A DNA stretch of 64,000 nt from contig NZ_JONP01000006.1 of NCBI RefSeq assembly GCF_000711725.1, positions 207,667 through 271,666 on the forward strand, written 5' to 3'. The position numbers and the translations under genes are program-made. The stretch is from Roseomonas aerilata DSM 19363. GTDB lineage: Bacteria; Pseudomonadota; Alphaproteobacteria; Acetobacterales; Acetobacteraceae. This document shows, piece by piece, positions 46,643-56,630 of this stretch (position 1 is its first letter; each line of letters starts with the position of its first letter). The notes under the pieces are model-generated. The model ran no database searches, had not been told where the DNA came from, and worked only from the letters and a program-made list of their open reading frames with translations.

Positions 46643-47441
46643 CCGGCCCGCCGAGGTGCTCGCGGTGGGGGCGGATGGCAGCGTCCGCCGCGGCACCCGC
46701 GCTGTGCCGGAGGAGGTGCCGGTCAGCCTCGTCTACTCCTCCGTTCCTTTCGCGGTGATGATGCTGACGCCGGGCGACCTCGAGGATTTCGCCTACGGCT
46801 TCAGCCTGACGGAGGGCATCGTCGCCGATGCCGCCGGCATTCGCGAGGTGATGGTGGCGGCGGAGGAGCGCGGGTTGCGGCTGGATATCCGGCTCGCGCC
46901 CTCTGACCTCAGCGCGCATCTCTCGCGTCGCCGCTCCATCGCGGGGCGCACGGGCTGCGGGCTCTGCGGCATCGAGGAGTTGGACCAGATGCCGCAGGCC
47001 GCGCGTCCGGCGGCACCGGCCCCCATGATCGACATTGCGGCCATCCGGCACGCGCTCGCGGCGCTGGAGGCCGCGCAGCCGCTGAACGACGAGACGCGCG
47101 CGGTGCACGCCGCCGCCTTCGCCGCGGCCGACGGCACGCTGCTCGCGGTGCGCGAGGATGTCGGGCGACACAACGCGCTCGACAAGCTCGTGGGCGCGGT
47201 GATGCGCGGCGGCATTGCAGCGGCGGAGGGCTTCGTGGTCGTGACCAGCCGCTGCTCCTTCGAACTGGTGGAGAAGGCGGCCGCGATGGGCGCGCGCACA
47301 CTGGTCGCGATTTCCGCGCCCACGGCCCTCGCGCTCGACCGCGCGCGGGCGCTCGACATGAACCTGGTGGCGGTCGCGCGGCGGGATGCGGTGTCGGTCT
47401 TTCACGGAATGGACCGCGTGAGGGAGACGGCGCGCGCGTGA
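46623..47441 (+). CDS. fdhD: Formate dehydrogenase sulfurtransferase FdhD
   Basis: This 272-residue accessory protein delivers sulfur from a cysteine desulfurase to the molybdenum cofactor of formate dehydrogenase. The catalytic pair is in GCGLCGIEEL (C112, C115). REDVGRHNALDKLVG and VTSRCSFELVEKAA are conserved. It begins inside the last 20 bp of fdsA and overlaps fdsD by 4 bp, which couples maturation factor to enzyme. The cofactor itself would need moaD/moaE, present near 20 kb. Confidence 0.95.
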   Translation: MFLPPSSRPAEVLAVGADGSVRRGTRAVPEEVPVSLVYSSVPFAVMMLTPGDLEDFAYGFSLTEGIVADAAGIREVMVAAEERGLRLDIRLAPSDLSAHLSRRRSIAGRTGCGLCGIEELDQMPQAARPAAPAPMIDIAAIRHALAALEAAQPLNDETRAVHAAAFAAADGTLLAVREDVGRHNALDKLVGAVMRGGIAAAEGFVVVTSRCSFELVEKAAAMGARTLVAISAPTALALDRARALDMNLVAVARRDAVSVFHGMDRVRETARA

Positions 47442-47722
47442 GCGACAAGGAAGAGAAGCTGGTCCGCATGGCGAACGGGATCGCGGATTTCTTCCGCTCC
47501 TATCCGGCGGAGGAAGCCCGGGCGGGCATCGCGGACCACATCGGGTCCTTCTGGACCCGCGTGATGCGGGATGAACTGCACCAGCTGATTGCCCGTGGGG
47601 GTGGAGGGCTCGATCCGTTGGTGCTCGGGGCATTCAGCGGCAAGCCGCTGGGCGAGAGCCCGATCCTGAAGGAAACGGGTGGCCCGGAAGAGGTCGGTCA
47701 GATGGGGAGCGACGCGGGATAG
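47438..47722 (+). CDS. fdsD: Formate dehydrogenase delta subunit / accessory protein
   Basis: This 94-residue protein, KLVRMANGIADFFRSYPAEE then AGIADHIGSFWTRVMRDELHQL, is the FdsD family. It closes fds operons and contributes to assembly or stability of the FdsABG complex. GTG start overlapping fdhD. Last gene of the operon. Confidence 0.93.
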   Translation: MSDKEEKLVRMANGIADFFRSYPAEEARAGIADHIGSFWTRVMRDELHQLIARGGGGLDPLVLGAFSGKPLGESPILKETGGPEEVGQMGSDAG

Positions 47723-47798
47723 GCCTGGCGGGCGCCGCAGGGTGGCTCACCGCGCCACGCTCCGCTACATCGGGCGGAGCTTTCGGCAAGGAGCAGCC

Positions 47799-48509
47799 AT
47801 GAAGATCATCTGGTTCGGGCACTCAGCCTACCGCCTGGAGTTCGGGTCGTCCGTCGTGCTGATCGACCCCTTCCTGACAGGCAACTCGACCTTCACGGGA
47901 ACGGTGGAGCAGGCCTCGAAGGGCGCCACCCATGTCGTGCTGACGCACGGGCATGCGGACCATGTCGGCGATACCGTCGCGATCACGAAAGCGACGGGCG
48001 CGAAGCTCGTGACGAACGTCGAGCTGTGCCAATACCTCGGCCGCAAGGGCGTGGCGGCGACGGACCCGATGAACACGGGCGGCACAACCGACCAGGGCGA
48101 GTTCAGCGTCACGCTCACCATCGCCTTCCACTCCTCGGCGGAGATGGATGCGAACGGCGTGCTGCACAATCTCGGCCTGCCGAACGGCGTGGTGATCTCG
48201 CCAAAGTCGGCCTCGGAGCCGGTGGTGTATCACATGGGCGACACGGACGTGTTCTCGGACATGGCAATCATCGGCGAGCTGTACCGGCCGAAGGTCGCGA
48301 TGGTGCCGATGGGGGACCGCTTCACCATGGGCGCGCGCGGCGCGGCGCTGGCCATGCGGCGCTTCCTGCCGGATGTGCCGGTGGTGCTGCCCTGCCATTA
48401 CGGCACCTTCCCGCCGCTGGCGCAGTCGCCGGACGACTTCCTGCGGGAGATGGGCGACCAGGCCGGCCGCGTGCGCGTGGCGGCGGTGGGAGAGAGCTTC
48501 GAGGTCTGA
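47799..48509 (+). CDS. UPF0173 metal-dependent hydrolase (metallo-beta-lactamase fold)
   Basis: This 236-residue protein begins MKIIWFGHSAYRLE, typical of UPF0173, and has the metal motif LTHGHADHVGD (H50, H52, D54, H55), MGDTDVFSDM and PCHYGTFP with later histidine ligands. It is a cytoplasmic hydrolase of unknown physiological substrate. AAGGAG lies seven bases upstream of the chosen start; the frame extends to 47679. 76 bp after fdsD, same strand, probably independent. Confidence 0.92.
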   Translation: MKIIWFGHSAYRLEFGSSVVLIDPFLTGNSTFTGTVEQASKGATHVVLTHGHADHVGDTVAITKATGAKLVTNVELCQYLGRKGVAATDPMNTGGTTDQGEFSVTLTIAFHSSAEMDANGVLHNLGLPNGVVISPKSASEPVVYHMGDTDVFSDMAIIGELYRPKVAMVPMGDRFTMGARGAALAMRRFLPDVPVVLPCHYGTFPPLAQSPDDFLREMGDQAGRVRVAAVGESFEV

Positions 48510-48540
48510 CGCCCCCGCCTGTGCTTCCCGCCCGATCCCT

Positions 48541-48564
48541 CCTATAGCTTGAGCCCGCTATAGG
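48541..48564 (+). promoter_or_regulatory. Leader hairpin that could mask the ribosome-binding site
   Basis: CCTATAG (48541-48547) pairs with CTATAGG (48558-48564). The stem extends three more pairs at the base (one G-T), to GGG at 48565-48567. The purine-rich GGGGGAG that would serve as Shine-Dalgarno for the gene at 48576 lies in the 3' arm. The same dyad read as DNA could instead be an operator. Confidence 0.4.
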
Positions 48565-48575
48565 GGGAGTCCGGG

Positions 48576-49601
48576 ATGCAGGGGATCGAAATGCCGGTAC
48601 CGGCCGGCAACCACACCTTTTCCTGTATCGACGGGCATACCTGCGGCAATCCCGTGCGGCTCGTCACCGGCGGCGCGCCGCATCTGCGCGGCGCGACGAT
48701 GAGCGAGCGGCGGCAGGACTTCCTCGCCCGCCACGACTGGGTGCGCCGCTCCCTCATGTTCGAGCCGCGTGGGCACAGCGTCATGTCCGGCTCCATCCTC
48801 TACCCGCCGACGCGCGAGGATTGCGACGTCGCGATCCTCTTCATCGAGGTCTCGGGCTGCCTGCCGATGTGCGGGCACGGCACGATCGGCACGGTGACCA
48901 TGGCGATCGAGAACGGGTTGGCCCGCCCGGCGCGGGAGGGGGAGCTCCGGCTCGATGCCCCGGCGGGGCGCATCGTCGCCACCTATGAGCGCCGCGGGGA
49001 GCACGTGGACAGCGTGCGCATCCGCAACATCGCCTCCTTCCTCGCAGTGCCGGAGGTGGAGGTGGAGATGCCGGGAATGGGCCGGCTGCGGGTGGACATC
49101 GCCTATGGCGGCAATTTCTACGCGATCGTGGAGCCGCAGCCCGGCTTCGCGGGGCTCGAGGACCTCTCGGCCGATGACGTATTGCGGCTGAGTCCGGAGT
49201 TGCGGCGCCGAGTGAACGCGGCCGTCGAGGTCGTCCATCCCGAGGACGCCACCATCGCCGGCGTCAGCCATGTCATGTGGACGGGGCGGGCGCGCGATGC
49301 CCGGGCGCACGCCCGCAACGCCGTCTTCTATGGCGACCGCGCGGTGGACCGCTCGCCCTGCGGCACGGGAACCTCCGCTCGCATGGCGCAGCTCGCCGCG
49401 CGGGGAAGGCTGGATGTGGGCGACGAGTTCATCCACGAGAGCATCATCGGGACGCTCTTCGACGGCCGGGTGGAGGACCGGGCGGTGGTCGGCAACCACG
49501 CCGCGATCGTGCCGAGCATCGCCGGCTGGGCGCGCACCCACGGGATCAACACGATCTTCGTGAACGAGCGTGACCCGCTGCGCGCCGGCTTCCTCGTCTA
49601 G
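48576..49601 (+). CDS. Proline racemase / 4-hydroxyproline epimerase family protein
   Basis: This 341-residue PLP-independent epimerase has the two catalytic cysteines: C99 in LPMCGHGTIGT and C262 in DRSPCGTGTSARM. It interconverts stereoisomers of proline or 4-hydroxyproline by two-base proton transfer. Two cysteines (rather than Cys/Thr) exclude the dehydratase subgroup. Length and HGTIG fit 4-hydroxyproline 2-epimerase, but the substrate needs testing. Its stop overlaps that of the convergent VOC gene. Confidence 0.9.
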   Translation: MQGIEMPVPAGNHTFSCIDGHTCGNPVRLVTGGAPHLRGATMSERRQDFLARHDWVRRSLMFEPRGHSVMSGSILYPPTREDCDVAILFIEVSGCLPMCGHGTIGTVTMAIENGLARPAREGELRLDAPAGRIVATYERRGEHVDSVRIRNIASFLAVPEVEVEMPGMGRLRVDIAYGGNFYAIVEPQPGFAGLEDLSADDVLRLSPELRRRVNAAVEVVHPEDATIAGVSHVMWTGRARDARAHARNAVFYGDRAVDRSPCGTGTSARMAQLAARGRLDVGDEFIHESIIGTLFDGRVEDRAVVGNHAAIVPSIAGWARTHGINTIFVNERDPLRAGFLV

Positions 49602-50059
49602 GGGGCGCCGGCCGCCTCGGCCTCGCGCGCGCAGGTCACGGCGCCCTCGCCGGCCTGCCCGGCGAAGTTGATCATCCAGGGCACGCCGAAGCGGTCCACG
49701 AGCATCCCGAAGCGCTCCGCCCAGAAGGTGCTCTCCAGCGGCATGCGCACGGCGCCCCCTTCGGAAAGGGCGGCGAAGATGCGCTCCGCTTCCGCTGCCG
49801 TTTCCGGCATGAGGTTGACGGAAAAACCGCCTGGCGGGGAGCCGCAGCCCGGCGGGGCGTCCGACGCCATCAGCATCGTCCCGCCGAGGTCCAGGCAGGC
49901 GTGCATGATCTTGTCCTCCCAACCGGGGGGCATGCCCGCTTCGGCCGGGGTGCCGCGGGCAGGAAGCATCGCGGTGATGCGGCCGCCAAGGATCTGCTGG
50001 TACCGCGTGAAGGCTTCCTCGCAGGTCCCGTCGAAGAAAAGATAGGTGCTCGCGAGCAT
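49598..50059 (-). CDS. VOC-family (PhnB/glyoxalase-like) protein
   Basis: This 153-residue vicinal-oxygen-chelate protein of the PhnB type is MLASTYLFFDGTCEEAFTRY followed by LGGRITAMLP. TFWAERFGMLVDRFGVPWMINF closes the second beta-alpha-beta-beta-beta module, as in PhnB-like proteins. Enzymatic role unknown. A perfect palindrome 48 bp upstream of its start is a candidate operator. It converges with the racemase gene, with 4 bp shared at the ends. Confidence 0.87.
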   Translation of the reverse strand: MLASTYLFFDGTCEEAFTRYQQILGGRITAMLPARGTPAEAGMPPGWEDKIMHACLDLGGTMLMASDAPPGCGSPPGGFSVNLMPETAAEAERIFAALSEGGAVRMPLESTFWAERFGMLVDRFGVPWMINFAGQAGEGAVTCAREAEAAGAP

Positions 50060-50106
50060 GCTGATCCCCTCCTGGCCTGTCTGCGCAGGCGCTTCCTCTG
50101 GATAAT

Positions 50107-50118
50107 GTTGATATCAAC
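50107..50118. promoter_or_regulatory. Perfect palindrome upstream of the VOC gene
   Basis: GTTGATATCAAC is a perfect 12-bp palindrome 48 bp before the VOC start, the size and type of ArsR-family operators often found before PhnB-like genes. No ArsR gene is adjacent. The rest of the 228-bp gap (50060-50287) shows nothing further. Confidence 0.4.
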
Positions 50119-50287
50119 CGTTCATGGCCACGTCAAACCTCATCGCCCTCCCTGGACGCCCCTGGCCGACATGCATGCCGCCACGGCAAGGCGCCGCGGG
50201 CTCCTCCCTGCCCTTCTCCGGGCGGGGCGAAATCCTTCCCCACCGGCCAACTTGCCAGCCCACCCCCTGCGACCCCACTTGCGGCGC

Positions 50288-50989
50288 ATGAAGCGATTCT
50301 GGGAACAAGCCGCCGTCCAGCCCGTGGAACAGGGCTGGGGCATCGCCCTCGATGGCCGCCCGCTGCGCCTGCCGGGCGGCACCACCCTGCACCTGCCCAG
50401 CCGGCCGCTGGCGGAAGCGGTGGCGGCCGAGTGGGACACGGCTGGCGGCGGCAAGGGCAACGAGATGTCGATGGAGGAGGTGCCGCTTACCCGCCTCGTC
50501 GGCACGGCCGTGGACCGCATCGCGCCCGACCCGGCGCCGAGCGCCGCCGCCATCGCCGAGTACGGGGAGAGCGACCTTCTCTGCTACCGCGCCGAGGACC
50601 GGCGGCTCGCGGCGATCCAGGCCGAGAACTGGCAGCCGATCCTCGACTGGGCGGCGCTGCAGCACGACGCGCCGCTGCGGGTGACGACCGGCATCGTCCA
50701 TGTCGGGCAGTCACCGGATTCGCTGCGCGCCCTGCATGCGGCGGTGGCCGCGCACTCGCCCTTCGGCCTTTCGGCGCTCGGCATCGCGGTGCCGGCGATG
50801 GGAAGCCTCGTGCTGGGCCTCGCGCTCTCAGCGGGGCGGATCGACGTGGCGGAGGCGCACCGGCTGGCGATGATCGACGAGACCTACCAGGAATCCTTCT
50901 GGGGCACCGATTCCGAGGCCGAGGCGCGGCGCGTGCGGATCGGAGCCGACATCGCCCTCGCGGCGCGCCTGCTGGAACTCTCCCGGTGA
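50288..50989 (+). CDS. ATP12-family F1-ATPase assembly chaperone
   Basis: This 233-residue protein of the ATP12 family binds the alpha subunit during F1 assembly in mitochondria; alphaproteobacteria carry the homologue. MKRFWEQAAVQPVEQGWGIA, LDGRPLRLPGG, EVPLTRLVGTAVDRI, ESDLLCYRA and MIDETYQESFWGTDSEAEARR (family blocks) identify it. The start at 50288 begins with the conserved KRFW; an upstream frame to 49901 is ignored. Overlaps the acylphosphatase gene by 4 bp (GTGA). Confidence 0.92.
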   Translation: MKRFWEQAAVQPVEQGWGIALDGRPLRLPGGTTLHLPSRPLAEAVAAEWDTAGGGKGNEMSMEEVPLTRLVGTAVDRIAPDPAPSAAAIAEYGESDLLCYRAEDRRLAAIQAENWQPILDWAALQHDAPLRVTTGIVHVGQSPDSLRALHAAVAAHSPFGLSALGIAVPAMGSLVLGLALSAGRIDVAEAHRLAMIDETYQESFWGTDSEAEARRVRIGADIALAARLLELSR

Positions 50990-51261
50990 CACCCCGGCTG
51001 CTGCGCATTCGCGGCCGGGTCCAGGGCGTCGGCTACCGCGCCTGGCTGGTGGCGGAGGCGACGGCGGCGGGCCTCAGCGGCTGGGTGCGCAACCGGGCGG
51101 ACGGCTCGGTGGAGGCGCTGCTGGCCGGGGAGGAGGACGCGGTCGGCGCCGTGCTGCTCGCCGCCCGACGCGGTCCGCCCGGCGCGCGGGTGGATGTGAT
51201 CGAGGAGAGCTTCGGCCCGCTGCCGGAGGAACCGGGCTTCCACAAGCGCCCGACCCTCTGA
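50986..51261 (+). CDS. acyP: Acylphosphatase
   Basis: This 91-residue enzyme hydrolyses carboxyl-phosphate bonds such as in acetyl phosphate. The active-site loop GRVQGVGYR provides R18, and N36 in GWVRNRADGSVE activates water. GTG start coupled to the ATP12-like gene. Confidence 0.93.
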   Translation: MTPRLLRIRGRVQGVGYRAWLVAEATAAGLSGWVRNRADGSVEALLAGEEDAVGAVLLAARRGPPGARVDVIEESFGPLPEEPGFHKRPTL

Positions 51262-51317
51262 CGGGGCATCCGCCGGCTCCTCGCCGCGTTCCCTTAACTG
51301 GAACCGAGGAGCCGACC

Positions 51318-51515
51318 ATGAGCGACAAGCCGAGTCCCGCCCCCAAGCCCTCCACTGACGACGAAACCCATACCCAGGGCGGCGCGCCCACCGACCAGGC
51401 CCATGAGGACGCGGGCGACGGGACCCTCTCGGGCTCCGTGCCCGCGGGCCTCAGCTCCCGCGAACTGCGCGAACTGGCCGAGAGCGGCAAGACTGACGAC
51501 GCGGGAACGGGCTGA
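51318..51515 (+). CDS. Small acidic disordered protein, hypothetical
   Basis: This 65-residue protein is rich in Asp, Glu, Ser, Gly and Pro, with no hydrophobic core until a short helix LSSRELRELAESGK near the end. GAGGAG lies seven bases before the ATG. No family recognised. It converges with mtgA, the two stops being three bases apart. Confidence 0.65.
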   Translation: MSDKPSPAPKPSTDDETHTQGGAPTDQAHEDAGDGTLSGSVPAGLSSRELRELAESGKTDDAGTG

Positions 51516-51518
51516 AGC

Positions 51519-52226
51519 CTACCGCACGCAATCCAGCAGCGGCCCGAGCTGGCCGACGCGCCGCTCGATGACGGCGGCGCGTCGGAGCACGCGCTCGGAG
51601 GGCCGGATAGCCGACCAGTTCAGCGGGCTGGGCAGCACGGCCGCAAGCCGCGCCGCCTCGCGCCCGGTCAGGGCCGATGCGGGCTTGTTGAAGAAGGCCC
51701 GAGCGGCGGCCTCGGCGCCGTAGAGGCCGGGGCCGAACTCCACGACGTTGAGATAGACCTCCATCACCCGTCGCTTCGGCCAGAGGATGGCGATTTGCGG
51801 GGTGAGCCAGGCTTCGGCCACCTTCCGCAGCGGGTCCCGGCCGGGCCAGAGAGCGATGTTCTTCGCGGTCTGCATGGTGATGGTGCTGGCGCCGCGCGGG
51901 CGCTCCCCATCCCACCAGGCCTCGGCCTCCTCGCGCAGGGCGCCGACGTCGAAGCCGAAGGGCTCGGTGCAGAAGCGGTTGTCCTCCCCGGCGATGACGG
52001 CCTCGGCCAAGGCGGGGGCGAACGAGCCGAGGGGCACCCAGTCGCGGCGCATCTCATAGCCCTGCACGGCGCGGATGAGCATGAGCGGCGTGACCGGCGG
52101 CGGGACGAAGCGGTAGGCGAGGATCAGCGCGGAGGGGAGCAGCAGGAGGACCAGCGCCAGTTGCGCGAGCCGCCAGCGCCAGCCTCGCCGGGCGGCTGGA
52201 AGGTGGTGGAGTTCTTGCCGTCCCAT
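51519..52226 (-). CDS. mtgA: Monofunctional biosynthetic peptidoglycan transglycosylase
   Basis: This 235-residue GT51 glycosyltransferase polymerises lipid II into glycan strands. One N-terminal membrane helix (LAQLALVLLLLPSALILAY) precedes the catalytic domain with E81 in AGEDNRFC and the GASTITMQ motif. KRRVMEVYLNVVEFGPGLYG and AARLAAVLPSPLNW are further conserved blocks. There is no transpeptidase domain. Confidence 0.95.
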   Translation of the reverse strand: MGRQELHHLPAARRGWRWRLAQLALVLLLLPSALILAYRFVPPPVTPLMLIRAVQGYEMRRDWVPLGSFAPALAEAVIAGEDNRFCTEPFGFDVGALREEAEAWWDGERPRGASTITMQTAKNIALWPGRDPLRKVAEAWLTPQIAILWPKRRVMEVYLNVVEFGPGLYGAEAAARAFFNKPASALTGREAARLAAVLPSPLNWSAIRPSERVLRRAAVIERRVGQLGPLLDCVR

Positions 52227-52562
52227 TCGCCGGTGGTGGCTGTGGCGGCCTCGCCGGTCAAGCGGCCGAGGACGGCACCTTCCCCATGGTGGCGCTGATG
52301 CCGGGCGCCTGCACGTCAGCCCCCTTTTCGTAACGAGGGAGGTTTCATCTTGCAGTGCAGCACGAAAACTCCCATAATCATCCCCGTGCCCGGCCCCATG
52401 CCGCGGCCACGCCCCGGCCGCGTGAGACGGCCGCCCCGCGCAATGAGGCGCGCGGCCCTGACCGGGGCGTCAGACCTTCCGATACCCTTGGATGCGACCG
52501 GACACGCGGGGCGCCTCCACCCGCCTCAGGCAACCCGGGATGGGCTGCCCCGATTGGAATCC
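52227..52562 (+). promoter_or_regulatory. rhlE promoter and long leader
   Basis: This 336-bp gap between mtgA and the helicase gene has no credible gene. It contains a strong sigma70-type promoter: -35 TTGCAG (52350-52355), 17 bp, -10 CATAAT (52373-52378). The predicted start near 52385 leaves a GC-rich untranslated leader of about 175 bases able to form several stems. RNA helicase genes often have long regulated leaders (cold or autoregulation); here that is inference. Confidence 0.65.
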
Positions 52563-53939
<1,377 letters not shown>

Positions 53940-53964
53940 ACCCCGGCCGCATCGTGCCGTCATG

Positions 53965-53995
53965 AAGGGCGCCCCTCGGGGCGCCCTTTCTCGTT
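53965..53995 (+). terminator. Rho-independent terminator of rhlE
   Basis: AAGGGCGCC (53965-53973) pairs with GGCGCCCTT (53980-53988), with one more C-G pair inside the loop; TTTCTCGTT follows. It begins 26 bp after the rhlE stop and is nearly symmetrical, so it may also stop the convergent antiporter transcript. Confidence 0.85.
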
Positions 53996-55710
53996 CAGGC
54001 CTCTTCCGGCACGCCGCGCAGCATTCGCCGGGCAACCTCGCTCTCGCTGAGGACGACATGGTTCGCCCCAAGCCGCGCGAGGTGCTCGGCCGCCGCGTCC
54101 GAATGGGCCCGGGCCGTGATCTCCAGCGCCGCGTTCAGCGCGCGGGCCTGCTCCACCACCTGCCCGGCCTCGAAGGCCTCGGGCACGGTCACGAAGAGGC
54201 GGCGCGCGGCGGGAAGCCCGGCGGCGGCCAACACCTCGGGGTCGGCGGCGTTGCCGAGGACGGTGGGCAGTCCCTTGGCCCGGGCAGCGGCGACGCCGGC
54301 CTCGGCATCCTCGAAGACGAGCACCGGGCGCCCGGCCCTTACCAGCCCGGCGACGACCCGCGAGCCGACGCGGCCGTAGCCGACGACCACGTCATGGTCG
54401 GACATCGCCGGCAGCGCCTCGGCGGGGTCTTCCGGCTCCACCGGCGGCTGCGCGACCTCGGCGGGCGGGAGCGGCGCCGGGGCGGGCGCCGCCTCCGCCG
54501 CGGCGCGGGCGACGCGTGCCGCCACCACGCCGCGCCGCTTCTCGACGAGCGCGAAGAGGAAGGGGTTGATCAGGATCGAGAGAATCGCGCCGGCGAGGAC
54601 AAGGTCCCTTCCCTCCGGCGGTAGCAGGCCGAGGCTGCCGCCTAGCCCGACGAGAATGAAGGAGAACTCGCCGATCTGCGCGAGGCTGGCCGAAATGGTC
54701 AGCGCCGTGCCGGACGGGTGCCCGAAGGCGCGGACGATGAGGTAGGCGACGGCCGACTTGCCGAGGACGATGATGCCCACCACCGCCAGCACCGCCAGCG
54801 GCGCGCTGAGGAGCACGCCCGGGTTGAACAGCATGCCGACCGAGACGAAGAACAGCACCGCGAAGGCGTCGCGCAGCGGCATCGCCTCCTCCGCCGCGCG
54901 CTGGGAGAGCTGGCTCTCGCCCATCACCATGCCCGCGAAGAAGGCGCCCAGCGCGAAGGAGACGCCGAACAGCTCCGAGGCGATGAAGGCCACGCCGAGC
55001 GCGATGGCATAGACCGCCAGACGGAACAGCTCCCGCGAGCCGGTATGGGCGGCATAGTGCATCACCCAGGGGATCGCGCGGCGCCCGGCCACGAGCATGA
55101 TGGCGACGAAGGCCGCGACCTTGCCGAGGGTGATGGCGAGGGTGAGCGCCAGGTCACCGAGCGAGAGCGCCGCCGCCCCCTTCAGCACCGGCGCCAGCGC
55201 CGGCAGGAGGACGAGGGCGAGGACCATCGCCAGGTCCTCCACGATCAGCCAGCCGATGGCGATGCGGCCGCGCTCGGTGTCGGTGATGCGGCGTTCCTGC
55301 AGGGCGCGGATGAGGACCACGGTGGAGGCGACGGAGAGGGCGAGTCCGAAGACGAGCCCGCCGCCGATTCCCCAGTCGAGGAACCATCCGAGCCCCATGC
55401 CCATCAGCGTTGCCGCCGCGATCTGCCCGATGGCGCCCGGTAGGGCGATGGCGCGCACCGCCATCAGGTCCTTCAGCGAGAAGTGCAGGCCGACGGCGAA
55501 CATGAGCAGGATCACGCCGATCTCGGCGAGTTGGTTCGCCAAGTCCTGGTCGGCCACGTAGCCGGGTGTGAAGGGACCCACCACGACGCCCGCCATGAGG
55601 TATCCCACCAGTGGCGAGACCTTCACCCGGTGGGCGAGCATGCCCAGGATGAAGGCCAGGAGGAGGCCGATGGCGATGATGGCGATGAGCGGCGCGTGGT
55701 GTTCGGGCAA
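53995..55710 (-). CDS. KefB/YbaL-type cation:proton antiporter with TrkA-N domain
   Basis: This 571-residue protein has an N-terminal CPA2 sodium/hydrogen exchanger domain of about 12-13 helices (VGVILLMFAVGLHFSLKDL region; GWLIVEDLAMVL with the ion-binding Asp; FALGAFFAGMVMGES). A Pro/Ala linker leads to a C-terminal TrkA-N Rossmann domain with VVVGYGRVGSRV. Such proteins export potassium (or sodium) against protons under nucleotide or glutathione-adduct control. It is closest to the YbaL branch. No KefF-like partner is adjacent. Confidence 0.92.
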   Translation of the reverse strand: MPEHHAPLIAIIAIGLLLAFILGMLAHRVKVSPLVGYLMAGVVVGPFTPGYVADQDLANQLAEIGVILLMFAVGLHFSLKDLMAVRAIALPGAIGQIAAATLMGMGLGWFLDWGIGGGLVFGLALSVASTVVLIRALQERRITDTERGRIAIGWLIVEDLAMVLALVLLPALAPVLKGAAALSLGDLALTLAITLGKVAAFVAIMLVAGRRAIPWVMHYAAHTGSRELFRLAVYAIALGVAFIASELFGVSFALGAFFAGMVMGESQLSQRAAEEAMPLRDAFAVLFFVSVGMLFNPGVLLSAPLAVLAVVGIIVLGKSAVAYLIVRAFGHPSGTALTISASLAQIGEFSFILVGLGGSLGLLPPEGRDLVLAGAILSILINPFLFALVEKRRGVVAARVARAAAEAAPAPAPLPPAEVAQPPVEPEDPAEALPAMSDHDVVVGYGRVGSRVVAGLVRAGRPVLVFEDAEAGVAAARAKGLPTVLGNAADPEVLAAAGLPAARRLFVTVPEAFEAGQVVEQARALNAALEITARAHSDAAAEHLARLGANHVVLSESEVARRMLRGVPEEA

Positions 55711-55804
55711 TGCTGTGTCCTGCTACGGGTGACACCGTAGCATTACGGCCACTTCATCCAACGGGCGAGCGATAAGGGCGTGACGAAGGGTTTCCGCGCG
55801 CCGC

Positions 55805-56521
55805 TCAGTCGCCGAAGACCTCCTCCCAAGCGGCGCGGAGGGCGGAATCGACCTCCTCCATCGTCGCGGTGACACCGAGCGCGTGCAGGCTGGTCACGCC
55901 GTGGTTGCTGATCCCGCAGGGGACGATGCCGCCGAAATGCGACAGGTCGGGCTCCACATTCAGCGCGATGCCGTGCCAGGAGACCCAACGGGAGACGCGC
56001 ACGCCGATGGCGCCGATCTTGGACTCGGTGCCGGCGGTGCGGTCCTGCACCCAGATGCCTACCCTTCCCTCCCGCCGCTCGCCACGGACGTTGAAGCGGT
56101 CGAGCGCGCGGATCATCCACTCCTCCAGCCCGTGGACGAAGGCGCGCACGTCGCGGGCGGCGACGCCACCGTGGGATCGGGTGAGGTCGAGCATCACGTA
56201 GGCGGTGCGCTGGCCGGGGCCGTGATAGGTCCACTGCCCGCCGCGCCCGGCCTCGTAGGTGGGGAAGCGGCTGTCGAGCAGGCCGTCAGGCCTCGCGGAG
56301 GTGCCGGCGGTGTAGCTGGGTGGGTGCTCCACCAGCCAGACGGCCTCGGCAGCGGTGCCGGCGCGTATGCCGGCGACGCGGCTCTCCATCGCGGCCAGGG
56401 CTTCGGGTACTGTCACGCGACCTTCGGAGATGAGCCAGGCGACGGGCGCCGCCGCTTCGATGGTGGGCGCAGAATTTGGTGAGATGATTTTCGGTACCCC
56501 CGTTGCTGCCGCCGCGCTCAT
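55805..56521 (-). CDS. lipB: Lipoyl(octanoyl) transferase LipB
   Basis: This 238-residue protein moves octanoyl from acyl carrier protein to the lipoyl domains of 2-oxoacid dehydrogenases and GcvH. The catalytic pair is K168 in [11 protein letters not shown] and C202 in [29 protein letters not shown] and [20 protein letters not shown] are the other family blocks. The N-terminal 20 residues are not conserved, so the start could be internal. It diverges from tRNA-Leu by 23 bp, and its promoter must overlap the tRNA region. Confidence 0.94.
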   Translation of the reverse strand: MSAAAATGVPKIISPNSAPTIEAAAPVAWLISEGRVTVPEALAAMESRVAGIRAGTAAEAVWLVEHPPSYTAGTSARPDGLLDSRFPTYEAGRGGQWTYHGPGQRTAYVMLDLTRSHGGVAARDVRAFVHGLEEWMIRALDRFNVRGERREGRVGIWVQDRTAGTESKIGAIGVRVSRWVSWHGIALNVEPDLSHFGGIVPCGISNHGVTSLHALGVTATMEEVDSALRAAWEEVFGD

Positions 56522-56544
56522 CGGTTATACGCCGGCCCCTGCCT

Positions 56545-56630
56545 GCGGTCATGGCGGAATGGTAGACGCGCCAGCTTGAGGTGCTGGTGGGGGAAACCCC
56601 GTGGAAGTTCGAATCTTCTTGACCGCACCA
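56545..56630 (+). tRNA. tRNA-Leu, anticodon GAG
   Basis: An 86-nt class II tRNA. The acceptor GCGGTCA pairs with TGACCGC. The anticodon stem CCAGC/GCTGG encloses the loop TTGAGGT with anticodon GAG. The long variable arm (GGTGGGGGAAACCCCGTG) is typical of leucine tRNA, followed by the TTCGAAT T-loop and an encoded CCA end. It reads CTC and CTT, CTC being a favoured Leu codon in this GC-rich genome. No integrase or repeated 3' end nearby suggests use as an attachment site. Confidence 0.97.

Noticed and set aside
52350..52562. 71-codon N-terminal extension of the DEAD-box helicase from a TTG
   Set aside because: It would begin at the -35 hexamer of the promoter and encodes an unconserved Pro/Arg-rich stretch; MTQFNELGL is the family start.
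56545..56630. tRNA-Leu as an integration (attachment) site
   Set aside because: No integrase, no duplicated tRNA 3' end and no foreign-looking genes nearby; ordinary housekeeping genes flank it.
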